From Eucalyptus grandis (Eukaryota; Streptophyta; Magnoliopsida; Myrtales; Myrtaceae): a stretch of 64,000 nucleotides of DNA. The notes below the pieces were generated by a model that was not told the origin of the DNA, made no database searches, and worked only from the letters and a program-made list of their open reading frames with translations. Shown piece after piece: positions 29,691 through 44,600 of the stretch; positions within the stretch are counted from its first letter, which is position 1; each line of letters opens with the position of its first letter. Both the position numbers and the translations under genes were made by a program. The DNA lies in contig NC_052620.1 in NCBI RefSeq assembly GCF_016545825.1, positions 43,555,305-43,619,304 on the forward strand, written 5' to 3'.

Positions 29691-32600
29691 ATGATACTGC
29701 GAACTCCTCCGCCGTCGAAGAAGCAGAGGCTGGAAAGCAGAGCCGCGGAGGCGAGCCCTGCCGTCGGGTCCGACCGCCAAGTGGTCATCTACGAGGACCC
29801 TCCCGATGGCGATCCCAATGCCGACCAGCCCTCTTCCTCCTCCGACCACTTGCTCTGCACCTATCAATGTCGCCAAATGGTCCTTCCCTTCCTCCTTCTC
29901 TCACCACTCACTCTCTTCGTGTTTTCCCCTTCTCCTTTTATTTTATTTATTTATTTTTTCCGCAGGTTAAGTCGGAGTTCTTCGAGGCGTTGAGCAGTGC
30001 GGAGAAGCAAGCCCGCGATTATCATTCCCAGCTCCAGGCTCTGAACGACGACTTCCTCAAAGCTGGTTCTTCCTCTTCCCTTCTGTCACCGCCTTTAGGT
30101 TTTTTCACCTTTTTTCTTTTTTAATCCGTGCTCCATGATTTCGTCACCATGCGCCGCTTATCCCCCCCTGTAAGAAGCGAATTTGCCCAAATTCTCTTGA
30201 TTTTGGAAACTTTTCTATGGTCTCTGAAACCAGGTGAGACGATACAATCAGTGCGCGCGTTGAATCTCCTGATGCCATCCTTTTCTCTAGCTGTTACCTA
30301 TATACTAGTGTTTCGATTTATTGGGATTCTTGCATGTAGTTAGCTCGAGTTATTGCTGTGACCATTCGCAAATCCTACAGCTACTTGAAATTGTGATTAT
30401 GATATGATAATATTTCTTATGCTGTGTTATCATCCATCCTGAATTCTGACAGATGCCGAGAGAAAGAAATTCAGGGAACAGTTGTTGTATGCTGAACAAG
30501 AACTTGCAGCCGCCAGAGGACGTGAACAGGCACTGCAGGGGCAACTTTTTAAGGAAGTCCGTGATTCCCAGGAACGATTGAAAAAGCAGATTCAATCGCA
30601 CAGTGAAATGGAGGTGAATTTCTCACCTTTTCCATGTGCACGATATGTCTTCTTATTATTTGACTAGGCAATTTGCTTCAAGTTCGTCTTATGTTGGACT
30701 TGAACAACTTAAATACATGCATGCCTTAAAATTCGCTGTTAGTTTGGAGATAAGTCTTATTAAATTGATTCTAGAAGCTCTTTAGCTGAATCTCCTACTC
30801 TAGTGTCTCTCTTTGTGTATGTATTTGTAAACTGCTGTTTGGAATGCAACACTCACCAATGGGGATTTGTGATGATTTCCTGATGCCACTTTCATGAATG
30901 CTTTAGCAAAGCAACAGATTACTCATTTCTGCTATACCATTTAGTGTTCAGAGTGCCTGGTGTTTGGTTTGGTCGAGGCTGAATTTGTCCTTACTAATAC
31001 TTACTTCTTCAAGCTGCTTTTTATTGAAATAAGAGCAGCCTAGTGAAAACTTTTTTTTTTTGGAATGAACCTTAGGGTATTTTGCCATCGTCAGTGAACC
31101 TGTATGTTTGGCTGATTTGAGGAGAGGTCAGCATGAAGGAACGAAAATCCAAGATTCTATGTGTGAAAATGAACATATGGTGCCTCACATTCCGACACTT
31201 GTTGGATGCCTGAGTTTTAACCCATATTTAAGATTCACCTCTTGTCATTTAAGAATATGTTGGGGAATGGAATGATCATTCATCCGTTAGACACCTAAAA
31301 GATGCTGTAGATCTATGTTCTGGTAATTCTCCTTGACATTTTTACTCCTACTCACTAATAACTTAATATAGCAACTTCTCTAGGAACTTTTTTAAAGATG
31401 CTTCTTTTAAGAGTAAGTGCTATGAGTCAGGACCCAGCCCAAAATACTGTTCTTTTTTTCTTTCTGTGTTCTTGTAATGTTCTTGTTGATTCTTGGAAGA
31501 ATAAAAGAGCTACAACTGCACAGATCGACAATAGTTAAGTGGCAGGGATTGGTGCCAATCTGTCTGAGTACTTAAAATGGTTGGGCATTTTGATTTCACT
31601 GGATTACAAATAAGTTGGTATCTTATCTCTGGAGAGTATACCTCTGGTGCTGACAAGTATTACTTCATGATCATCTCAATTCGTTTTGATGTATTTTTTG
31701 TACAGATAAAGCTGCAAAATGAAATGAATCTTCGCAAGAGCACCGAATCATTAGCTGCTTCTGCTGAAGAAAAAGCAAGTCTTTCAGAGGGAAAGTTAAG
31801 TCGTCTTTCTGGAGATACCCAAAGCAAGAATAAGAGTCTCCGCAATGAGCTTGTGCAACTGCAAAGGGAATCAAAGCTTTCTATCTCCAGAATAAGTGCA
31901 GATGTGAGAATCTGAATTATTTACTTTAGATTCGGTCTCTTGTACATAAACATCTTTGTAATTTTGTTAAGGACTTGTGCCTTTAGCTTGAAAAAATGGA
32001 GTGCAGAGCTGTTAATGCAGAGAAACAGTCGAACTTGCTGAAAGAGCAGCTAGAAGAGCTTCGGAAGCAATTCAATGAGGTAGAGACCACCCCCCCCCTT
32101 CTCTCTCTCTCAGATCATGTCAAGTAATGTCAAGATACGTCCTCTATTTTAGCATTTTTAATATCTAATTTTTCATTCACTGTTTCTTTCTTCTATTTCT
32201 TGTAAGAATATCTGGAAGTGGCTTGTCTTAGTTTTCCGATCTAATCTTTGCACAAGAACTTTTGTGACTATGCGGTTGAGGATCGATATTCTCTAAGATG
32301 GAATAGTTAAATTTTACCCTGCTGAAGGCTTATGTTCTCAACAGTGCTTGCACCAGAAAAGTGAGGCGGAGAAAAAGTTGTCCACTCTCACCTTTCAGGA
32401 ATCAAGTTCGAATGAGACCACAGTTTTGGTAAAACATCTACAAGAAGAGCTCAGAAATTATGTAAGTTGTTCTGCCAGTATTTGCTTCTGGACTTTTACT
32501 TTGTTTGACCTATCCGTAGGTACTAAGGATGATGCTTCTCACAACAGATCATCTCGTGCTAGAAGTGGCTGCTGTGTGTTTGTTGTGTAAAACTTTGCTA

Positions 32601-35600
32601 TAGATCTAAGCGATAACTAGTTAACTTCAAATTTCTTGCCTTGTCATCATGCATTCAGACATGCTGCTGTATATTTTGAAGGCCATTGTCCTTTAGTTTT
32701 ATACATATGTTTCCTTGGCTACCGGTGAATCTCAGTGTTTATTTACGGGAAGCTAGATTAGAATTAGCTGTCATGGTGAATGAGCTTTATCATGGTGTGA
32801 AGCCTTGGAACTTTATTGCAAAGCAAACCTTGTACCTTGATGTTAACATGTTGGCCAAGTTATGGCACGATTTTAAGGTCCATCCTTAATGTCAACCTGT
32901 CAAGCTGTGCAATTTGGACTTTATGAGCTGGGAATATCCTACAGACAATCCAGAAGAGGGGAAGAATGAGTATTTTGTAGTATTAAGATGGAACAGCATG
33001 TATCAGCTAGACTCCAATGTTGACACATGTAATGTCGGTTCGGAATAAGTTTTGGCCTGCTAAACATGACAAGGTTCCTGATAATAACACCTAGGGCCTA
33101 GTACAGCTTTAGTCCTCTAAATGCCAATGTTTGTGCGATTTGGTCCTCTAAGTTTTATTTTGTCCAGTCAAGTCCACTAACTGTCTCGATTTGTGCAATC
33201 AACCTTTAGTCAACTGCTCTCACCGAACGTGCAAATTAATTAATGACGTGGCATTACTGATGTGGCAAAAGTAGGCACACAATGCTATAATTAAGCAGAA
33301 ATCTAACTTGGACAAAAAAGCAAAAGAAATGCTAATTTGCCGATATTAGTTACATGTAAACCAAGGACTTGATTGCATGAATCAAGAAAGTTAGGGGAAT
33401 TGATTGATCAAATTAAGGTGTAGAGGAACAAATTGCACAATCAAGAGAGTTAGATGACTTGATTTAACAAAGTAAAAGTTAGAGGATCAAACTGTACAAA
33501 CACTAAACTTGGAGGATTGAAATTTTAATTTATGCTAATGATTATTTCACTATTGATGATGTGAATCTGTTGATATTGTTGCTTAGCAACTGTGTGTTCA
33601 TATTCCTAGACCTTTTGATGGTCGTCGAAAATGTATAGTTGCAACTACTAAGAATTGGCCAAGAAAGCTGCGTAATGATCACACATGCTGTGTCTGGGGA
33701 AAAAGTGCAATGAAAGGTGCTAGAGGAATTGAAATTGGAATAAAAAGGAGTGGAAGAAACCGATATTGTCTTCTCATGTTTGAATAAGAAGAAACCACAA
33801 AATAATGAAAATGGAGAGAAATCTAACTCTTGAGAAATTTAGTAAATGGAAAAATTGTTTAGAATTTACTATGTTGGCCTTAGTCAAATACATTAAACCT
33901 GAAATGGTGATGCAAAAGAATTTACTTCTATGTTTGGAGGGGTGTGATAATGAGAGAAAGAAAGTGGAGTGCAAGAAAGTTGGGCAGGAAAATGCAATTT
34001 TTCATTGTTTCAAATAAATAAATAAAAAACTAATGGGGGAAGAATTTCAGTCAAAAAAAGTCTTGTCAGCCCACCAAAACATTCTCCCGTAGATGAGGGA
34101 TTTCAACATCTTTTCCTGCTTATTGCCCCTCAGTGAAATATAGTTCCATTTCCCTGAAACTCTTCTTGTCTTAGGTTACCTGATTTAGATGCCTCTGTCT
34201 TTCACCAGGAGTCTGAAGTGCGGGAAGCCAGAAAACTGAAATCATCTCATGAGCAAGTTGAGTTAATAAAGGAAAAGTTGCTGGAAGAAAGGGGCCGCCG
34301 TGAGAGGGCAGAATTAGAGACATCTCAATTGCAGGAGCTTCTGCATGATATGAAGAAAGTGGAGGAAGAATTACGTTCCTGGAAGTTAACAACCAAGGAC
34401 ATTCCGGGAGTGTCATGTCCTGATGATATCCCTCTTAAGTTTGCAGCTTTACAGAAGTACGTGAAATGTTTTTTTTTTTTTTTTTTTTTTTTTATATATA
34501 TTTCTGAATTCTCAGCAGAATTCAATTTCATCATAGCCCGAAAGATATCTATTTTGCATAATGACACTGTATCGTGAACTACTATTCCTCTATTGATTGT
34601 TTGTTGGTATCTGGAAGCATAGCATAGATGCGGACTGCTTGCTATTAACTGCTATTTGGCGTCAAATATGGACTCTTTCAGTTTAGCTAGTCTGTTAATT
34701 GGTGACAGCTACTTAGAGGAAGTGCACGTTTATGACTGGTTGCAACCTTTGTATGGATCATTCTATTGTAGTGTGGCAATCAATCTTCTGAACTACATGA
34801 CTGCAGAACTCACAAATCATATTAGAAGTTCTAATACGGCTTTGGGGTCATTGTGTCATGGACTTCACATGATTATAGTGTTGTTTGGTTGAGTACATCA
34901 CTTCCGTAATGGGTTGATCTTTGGAATAATATTTGATGAATAAGAAGCAATTGATGTTAAAAAATATCTAACAAAGGCAGTGGTTCTGTGTGTCATCATT
35001 GTGGACTCTTGACCATTCTTGTTAAGTAGTACTTGTCAGCACCAGTGTGTTGTGCACGTAAAGAAAAACAGGGGGAATCAAAATTGCATAAATTTAATTA
35101 TGTCCATAAGAATGGTAATATATGTATTCATCATTGTGTTTGTCTTGATAATTTTTGTGATAGTGTCAAATTGTGTCCTGTATGAACTAAGCATGCTTTA
35201 GAAATGTCATATTTGTTATGCGAATAATTGTTACTTTTGTGCTAATGTCATGGTTTATCATTCTAAATACTATATAAAATATCTAATAAGTATAGTCACC
35301 ATGTTTGTATATTATGCCATTTTCATTTTTATTTTTCTGTGTGCTCATAGTTTCACCACACATAGGACTTTGTCCCACAAAAATTGCAAGGACCAATAAT
35401 GAGAGTAGTTATGTATCGAAAGGGGAAATTATGATTTCATATTAAAGAAAAAGTTAAGCAAGACAAATTCAGATTGAAGTGCAAAGGTTTTACTTAGAAT
35501 CCAACTTCTTATGGTATCATTATTCTATCAACTTCTTGTGCTTTTTCTTTTGTGAGGTCTTGTTCCCTTTCTACATAAAAAAGTACTAACCCTATAATTA

Positions 35601-38600
35601 GATATTATTTTAATTGTTTCTATGTTTATATAAAAGAAGTTCCATGCAAAACGGATGTCACACCAGTATTAAGAGAAATTACTATTTCTTATGGATGAAT
35701 GACATTAAAAGAGAGAAGTTGGACATTGACAAGAAGGGAAAAAATATTCCCTAAGACTTTAAAAAAAGAGAACTTTGATTAGGAGTAACATATGTCCACC
35801 CAAAACCTAACTGTATGCATTCCTCTGGTGAATGATCCTTGATATGGTTGACATCCTCCTAGTGGCGCATTCATAAAATGCTTTTACCAGTAGCAAATAT
35901 TTCGTGAGTTGATCTTCTTTAATAAGCATGTGAGGCTACTGCTGAGGCTTTAATATTTGGCTATCTATGGCAAAATATGAGTGATGTCATTTTATTTCTT
36001 GCTTATGGTAGTTTGGTCATTATTCTTGGGTTAAATCAAGCGTATCCCCCTCACACTCGCAATGTCCTTGTAAATGCAGAGAGGTGATTGAGAGTACTAT
36101 GAAGGTTGGTGAGGCAAATGCACGCTTGAAACAAATGGAGGTGGCTTTGGACGAGGCAACACTTAGTAAGCAACGTGTTGAAACAGAGGCTGCACTTGCA
36201 AAGCAGAAAGCAGAAGAATCTATATCAGAGATTAAGAGGATTCAGTCAACGGTAAGTATTGAAGTTATTGCCTCATTATGGGTGGCAATTGTTTTCATGA
36301 CATGACACGATCACAATTAACTTGAAACTAACATGACTTGACACATTTTGACCTATTCAAAGTAAAGATCAATTTATCATCATATGGAACCAAATGATAT
36401 GATGATACTGACATGAATAACGGATAGGCAATGCTAGCCTTAGCAGTCTCAAGTTGTGTTGCCCTTTATGTATGCTAATTATTGAGTTTGAAACTGCAAA
36501 GCACATAAATAAGTGCCCCTTCAGAATAAGAGAATTTTAACAAGAAACTTACGGAGACAATGACTATACCTTTATGATCTGAAAAAAATCGTGGAGCCAG
36601 AGGTTGGTAAAATAAGGAGTACATTGAAACAGAGGAATCATGGTTGGGAAACTGACTTAAGTGTTTTTGTTCCTTTACATCTGAGTCAAGATGATGAAGA
36701 GAGAGGGATCCGGTATGACAAGATTCAAATGGATGGTTGCTTTTTTATTTATTTGGCTATTCTTTTCCCTAGAGTGTGAGTTCTCTCCGTTTTGTGGTCC
36801 TGTATAATGCAATAGAAAACAGGATCCAAATAAATGCTGCCCAAGATCCATAATAGTAGATTTTATCTTTTATCAGGCGAATGCCTGTCTCTGTACCGTC
36901 AAAACCTCTTTATTCTTTTGTCCAAGTCAACTGAAAATGGGAGTGAAGTAGATCGTTACTTTTCTTTTCATTTCTCTTTTACCAGTTCTTTTCAGGCACA
37001 CAACTTTGTAACAAACCTGAAAAAACCTAGGCTACTCCTTCTAGATTCCTAGTGGTTCTTGGGACTTATGAAGTTGTTAACCAAGAGTATCCCTCTTCTA
37101 AGTAAGTTTGCAATATTCAAGCTTGCCTGTCTCTATTCCTTCAAAACCTCTTTTATTGTTTCGTCCCAGTCAACTGAAAGACGGGAGAGAGGTAGATTGT
37201 CTAGTATTTTGTTTTTGCATTTCGATACCAGTTCTTTTTCAGACTCACAACTCTGTAGCAAACCTGAATTGACCTAGGCTACTCATATTAGATTTTTAGT
37301 GGTTCTTGGGACTTACGAAGTTGTTTACCAATGTATCCCTCTTTTTAGTAAATTTGCAATATTTAAAGGCTTCCACCACATTGCCATTTATCCAAAGAAG
37401 TGGACATTGGTTGGACTTGAATGCTAGCCACTTCCACATCATTCTTTAAGGTACCAGAGCCTGTATGCGGCAGAATGTTTCTGCCTAAACAGAATGAAAT
37501 TATACATGGCCCGAGGCTTGTAAATGCAAATGATAGCCAAATGTTGGGAAATCTGCATCATAATGTAAACGGTATGCACCTGCCTTGACTGATTATGATA
37601 CTCATCTTAGCACTGTAAAGGGAAATAAATACACAGAATGTCAAGATCAAATTTGATGTAACAGGTGCTATTCTGGAAACAGAAGCCTTATCTGGTTAGA
37701 TGCAGAGTAGACTCTTTCTTATATTCTCTTTTTTGATGTTCTTAAGTTGATGCTTGAAGTTTTGGTTTGTATTGTTGCTTTACCTTTTCCTGCTCCATTG
37801 GATATGCATAAGTTGGCTGCGATGAAGGTCTACGAGAATGGTTTATCTACTTTCAATGTGTTTTTCAGTATCTGATGAGACTTCATAATATAGATTATTG
37901 GAGGTGGTTTGCAAGTTATCTTGTGGTTACATGACCTTATTGTGATATTTAGATCACTTATGTGTTATTTCCTATTTTAACTTTCTGGTCATTCTCTGCT
38001 CCCCATATAGACATGTTTTGTGCCCCTTCAGTAGATATTGCTTTTCTTTCACAGCTTTCAGTGATCACTGAGGAGCGGGATAAATATCAAACTCTTGTCA
38101 ATGAGCTGAAGAAGCCGGAGAAAGATGAAACTGGGAGTAAAGTGGCAAATGTAAACTTCTGCAATCTGTGGTTCACTGTCATCTTTGTCCCTCATTTTAG
38201 TGCTATTGCCACATATCCTGACGATCCTCTGTGTTTATATGGAACAGGAGTTGCAGTTGTCTCTTGCCAAGAAGGAATGTTGTATCAAAGAAATGGAGAG
38301 CAGTTTAAATGAGCAAAAGGAAGCTTATAATCGGCAACGGGAGGAGATTAAGTTACTAAATGAGAGGCTAAATAATGAAGCAAGAAGGATAAAATCACTG
38401 GAAAGGGAGAGTGATCGGCTTAGATCAGAAATTTCTCTTTTGGAGTCAAAGGTAAGGTCTTTTAAGAGTTTGCAAATTTGCATCATTTTCTGTTGGCTCC
38501 ACTCTTTTCTTTTTCAGAGTGAAGTATCTAGCTATGCTAAAAGGTCTATAGGTTGCCAAATGATCTGTGATCTGGGCAATCACACCATTTATTTTTGTGG

Positions 38601-41600
38601 TTAATACTGCTGCTGTTTGCTCTGTGGTTTTGTGTGCATAAGACTGGTGTCTTCATCTTTAATAGGTCCATATGCTTATACAGGTTGCACGTGTATCTTG
38701 ATTTGATGTATTTATTAGAAACAGTGAGAGATTTGTGTGATGAAGTAGCTTTTGGTTCATGCTAGCCTCACCCATGATAGTCTTGAACCTGCATAAAATA
38801 ATAATTGATGTGAATTTAACATCTTGCAATTGTTGTGGACATTTCTATGACCTACGTTGATTCTGAGTGCTAAAATGAGGAAATATATCCTGGCATCTTT
38901 TATGGGGCCAAAATGAGGAAAAGTGTCTTCCCAGCAGGCAATTGGTTTGCCTTTAGGAATTGGTTTATGCTTCTACCAATACAAATGTTGTATCCCTGGA
39001 GGAATCTAAAGATGTGTTGCTTCATCTTTTATGATCAAAGATCTGGTTTGACTCGATGAAAGCCTTTATGTAACTATTACACAGTAATGCTCACTTTGGG
39101 ACTCATTTTTGCTTCCTTCTTTTTATATTTGTTTATTGCTTCACTTGACTAAAAACATGTCTGCCTTTTCTGCAGTTGGGTCATGGTGATTTTTCTGCCG
39201 CAAGTACAAAAGTACTGCGCATGGTGAATACTCTTGCAGTTGATAATGAGGCAAAGCAAACCATTCAAGCTTTGCAAACTGAGTTGCAGAAGACAAAGGA
39301 TAGGTTGCAAGCTGTTGAAGAGCTCAATAATCAGTCAGGTATTAATTCATTGCTTAGCGTAGAAATTAATATAGGAGAAGAAATTCCTTACCAAAAAAAT
39401 ATATATATAGGAGAAGAAAAGAGAGTGATGTAGAAATTGATAAAGAAGGAACGGGAAGAACGTGTAAACTGATTAGGGTCTTTCACGTCTCACATTTTTA
39501 TTATTAAATAATTCTTAATGACCATAATAACCCTATTGGTGTTAATAACCATAATAACCCTATTGGTGTTAATAACCATAATAACCCTCACACTGTAACA
39601 CTCCCCCTTAAGCTGGAGCATAGATATTAAGCATGCCTAACTTGTTACAAATATACTCAACCCTACTATTCCCTAAAGATTTGGTGAAAATATCAGCTAG
39701 TTGCCCATTGGTCCTAACATAACTAGTATAAATAACTCCAGCCTGAAGCTTCTCACGTATAAAATAACAATCAACTTCAATATGCTTGGTACGCTCATGG
39801 AATACTGAATTTGAAGTAATATGGATTGTTACCTGATTATCACACCATAATTCTCATTGGTGTAGGATCTTCAAATCCAAGTTCAACTAATAGCTAACGT
39901 ATCGAAATTAATTCACAAGTAGCGTGAGCCATAACTCTGTATTCTGATTCTGCATTGGATTTAGCCACAACACTTTGCTTCTTACTCTTCCAAGATATTA
40001 GGTTTCCTCCCACAAAAGTACAGTAACCCAATGTAGATCTTCTATCTGTAGGAGACCCAGCCCAATCAGCATCCGAAAATGCTTCCACTCCTTTGTGACC
40101 ACGATCACCGAAGAAAAGACCACGACTTGGAGTTTTCTTCAAGTATCTCAAAATTCTGATTATAGCATCCCAATGAGAGGTACAGGGAGAAGACATAAAT
40201 TGACTCGCAACACACAAAAAAGGAAATATCAAGTCGAGTGATAATTAGATAATTCAATTTTCCAAAAAGCCTTCAATACCGTTCTAGATCATTCAATAGT
40301 TCACCTTCCCCTGTCATTAATTTTGAGCCAGCTTCTATGGGTGTACCTAGGGGTTTTTCTCCTAGCATACTTGTCTCTCTAAGCAAATCCAAAACATACT
40401 TGTGTTGTGAGATATGGATACCTTTCTTTGCTTATGCCATTTTGATATCCAAAAAATATCAAGTCATCCCAAATCCTTTATTTGAAACTGTTGTTACAAA
40501 TGCAATTTCAATTCATTAATCCCTATAGAATCATCTCCAGCTATAATAATATCATCTACATAAACTACAAGAAATATCTGTCCAGCTCTTGAAACACGGT
40601 AAAACATAGAATGATCTCCACTACATTTAAACAATCCAAACTGGAGCACTTCTGTAAACCTCTCAAATCAAGCTTTAGGAGATTGCTTCAAACCATATAA
40701 AGATTCATTCAAACGATAAACATGACCATACCCTTTGAGCAACAAATCCAGGTGGTTGCTCCATATACACTTCCTCATTTAAATCACCATGAAGAAAGGC
40801 ATTTGTAACGTCAAGCTGAAAAAGAGGCCAACAAGTAGAAGTAGCCAACGAAAGTAAAAGACGAACAGAGATCATCTTAGCCATTGGAGAGAGTATCACC
40901 ATTATCAACCTCATAAACCCGTACATAACCTTTAGCAACAAATATGGCCTTAAGGCGAGGAAGAGAACCATCAGGATTAACCTTAACAGTGAACACCCAT
41001 TTACATCCAATAGTAGTTTTTTCTTAAGGTAGAGGAACAAGATCCCAAGTCTTGTTTTGGTCGAGTGCCATTAGTTCCTCCTCCATAGCTGTCCTCTAGC
41101 CTTGACTAGATAATGCTTCAGCAACAGTTTTAGGAGTAGAATGTTTATTAATAGTGTCTAGACTAGCTCGAAAAGAAGCAAACATACCAAAATAGGTGAC
41201 AAACTGTGCAATAGGATGTTGAGTACAATTGCGAACTGCTTTGCAATGAACAATGGGGATATCAAGATCAGTATGTGATAGGCTTACCTCAGACTTAGAA
41301 GATGAAGAAGACGAAATAGGTAGAGGTACATTTGCAGGGGGCTCCACATACTGATGATGATGTCTACTGTATACATGCTGAAGTGGTGGAGGGATTGGAG
41401 GAAATACTTATGCAAAGAAGAATAGTAACAACGATATCCCTTTTGTGTACAGGAATACCCCACAAAAATGCATTTAAGAGATCGAGGGTTTAATTTGGAA
41501 AGCCCTAGACAATGGTCACAAATATAGCAGACACAACTAAATATACAAGGTGGTAAATGAAACAAAGATTCCGAAGGAAAAAGAAGAGTGTGGTGTTACA

Positions 41601-44600
41601 TCCTTAAGATCAGAGGACGGCATGCGCTTGATAAGATAGCATGCGACCATGATAGCATTAGCCCAAAAAGATTTGTCTACCTTTATTTCAAACATCAATG
41701 ATCGAGCAATTTCTAGTAAGTGATAGTTTTTCCGTTCGGTGATAACATTTTGCCGTGGTGTATCTAAACAAGAAGATTGATGAAGGATGCCCTGTTGGGT
41801 CATGAATTCAAAAAAAAAGATTAGAAAAATATTCTTTAGTATTATCACTTCGAAGAATACAAAGAGGAGTTGAAAATTGAGTATGTACTTTGTTAACAAA
41901 AGCACAAAATATAGAAAAAAACTCAATGTCTTTTCATTAGATATAGCCAAGTGGCTCTTGAATAATCATTGACAAAAGTAACGAAATACTTAAAGCCCAA
42001 CTTAAAAAGAGTAGGTCAAGGACCTTATATATCATAATAAACTAAGACAAAAGGATGAGAGGCCTGTTTATTGACGCTTGGACAATAACTAATACAATGC
42101 AATTTCCCAAACTGACATGACTCACATTCAAGACCAGATAAAGATTGAAATTGGGGATCTAAGTTTTTTAAACTTTTCAAGGATGGGTGTCCCAAACGAC
42201 AATGGATCTGATGTGGGGAAGCTGCGGAACAGACAACACTTGTAGTATCATCAAGCAAGTAAAGCCCCCCTGACACATATCCTTTACCAATCGTCTTCCT
42301 TGTCTTCAAGTCTTGAAAAACACAGAAATCAAGATAGAAAGTTGTAGAACAATCATATGCTTTGGTAAGCTGACTGACAGACATAAGGTTAAACGAAAAA
42401 CTAGGGAGATAAATGACTGAAGATAAAGATATGGAGGATGTTAGGGGAATTGTACCTATCCTCTTTATTGTGGATAGAGAACCATTGGCTAATGTAACAT
42501 TAGACATAAACTCATGAAAGTTAGAAAAGATACCTGAGACTCCAGTCATATGATCGGTAGCACCTAAATCAATGACCTAGGGGCGAGAGGCAGAAGAAAG
42601 GCACGCTTTTGCATTACCTATTTGAACAAAAGTAGTTGTGGAGGAGGATTATGAAATTGGTTGGAAAATCTGGAGTTGATTATACCTAGCAAATTCCTCC
42701 TTTGACATTCTGATCAACTTTCCTCCGGCAGCGGATTGTGAAGAGGCACTAGATTCTACTGCATTAGCTACATTAGCTGTTGAGAGGGCCTTCCAAGAAG
42801 CTTATAACAGAATTTTTGAATATGTCCAAATAAACCACATGACAAGTTCGAACCAAATCGGTATTACCTCTTATGTCACTATAAGTGTTGCTAGCAAAGG
42901 GTGGTTGGCCTCTAACAACACTACGATTGGCGCCACCAGTTTGACCACCACCACGACCTCAACTACCACCACAATTTCCTTAAGCTGTCAAGGCTAAGTT
43001 CTTACCTATAGAAAATGCATCTTTAGGTGGTTAATGTGAGACTTTTAGAACACAAGCAAATGTCTCAGTGAGTGAACTCACCCTATCTCCTCCAAATATT
43101 TGGGCACAAACGGCATCATACTCTTGCCCTAATCCTCCCAAAAAAAATCATAATAACCAATTGCTCCCATTGGTCTTGCATTTCTTTGACATTAGAAGTA
43201 ATGGGTAGTAGAGAATTAAGCTCTTCATACATCCGTTTGAAATCAGCAAAATACTGAGTAAATGGCCGACCCTTTCTATCAGCTTTATAAAATCCTTGGG
43301 ACACTTCATATATTCTTGAAAGATTATTTTGTCAGGAATAAAGGACATTCAAGTAGTCCCACAACTCCTTCACATTCACAGTATTAATTTGTAACCAAAT
43401 CCGCAATTTGAGATTCCATAGAGTTCAACATTTGACCAAAAATCCTAGCATCTACAATATCCCAATTTGTATCGGAGGCAAATTTTTTATCTGTTAGATT
43501 ATTCTATTGCTCTCTCCTAGTCGACACTAACAACACGATTTTCCTCAATTGTTGGAAATTGGTGATAACTTCTATGTTCTTTTTTGTCAAACGACTAGAG
43601 GATGTAGACACAATCTTAGCTACTACACCTCTATTCTCCACCATAATTTGATGTTCGATGTATACCAATATAACGCAAGAACTTTCATCACAATAATCAA
43701 ATTCAAATCCCTCCAACTAATTCAATTCAACAAACTACCGTGATTTGTTTCAAACGGTCCAAATCTCCATAATACTTCAATCAACTCATCATATTTCATT
43801 AAGACAAACGCCCAAATCATAGATTTTACCCACTTAGAAACCACCTCATCCAACATCAATTTCGTGGCGAACAGGATCGGTATCTCCATCAAGCAAGTTG
43901 CTGCAATTTTTTTTTTTTTTTTTTGAAAAGTGAGAGAACAACGAACACACGAGCAAACCTTAGAAGACCACACCAATCAGATCAACTTGCACGGAGGGGT
44001 GTGAGCTCAACTAGCGTCGATCTTGAATGGATGGACAAGATCACGTGATGCCAGACGACATCGGATCTAAACCAACAAGGCCAAATCTGAGCCGACTACG
44101 CTCGTTGACATCAAATCTAGACTCGAGAAGGCTGGCCTACACCGGCTTGGGTTGAGTGATGCTTGTTAATGTGACTTTGATGCCATGTAGAAATTAATAT
44201 AGGAGAAGAATCGAGAGCAATGTAGAAATTGATAAAGAAGGAACGAGGAGAACGTGTAAATTGATTAGGGTTTTCCACATATCACACTTTTATTATTAAA
44301 TAATACTTAATGACCATAATAACCCTATCAGTGTTAATGACCATCTTATTGAAAGCATACATTGATTTCACTAGGCTTATTTGATTTTGGCAAAGAAATT
44401 TACTCTTGAAATTAGAGAGAGGATTTCGATGGTTTAGGCATATTTATGAGTCTAAAATGATCTAAAAGTTGGGTGAAGGGGAGCAGTAATCTCTTCATTT
44501 CTCTCTCTGATGCTATTATTTTGACCTTTGAAGACTATGTGGCAAAAAAGGAAAAAGTAATAGACAACGTGCCAATATTGTCTACAATAATCTGACCAAA

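Larger units (their letters stand above)
39358..44344 (-). mobile_element. Ty1/copia retrotransposon, antisense in MAD1 intron 11
   Basis: Both LTRs are present: 39358-39600 and 44186-44344 (shared GTAGAAATTAATATAGGAG, GAACGTGTAAA and CATAATAACCCTAT). Reading on the minus strand, the 5' LTR is followed by a primer-binding site TGGCATCAAAGTC (44173-44185), and the 3' LTR is preceded by a polypurine tract TAAGGGGGAG (39601-39610). The left LTR is longer because of a small insertion and a threefold 26-bp repeat. Flanks CTTAG and CTTAT may be a decayed 5-bp target duplication. Internal coding follows gag-PR-IN-RT-RH with many breaks, so the element is inactive. Confidence 0.85.
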
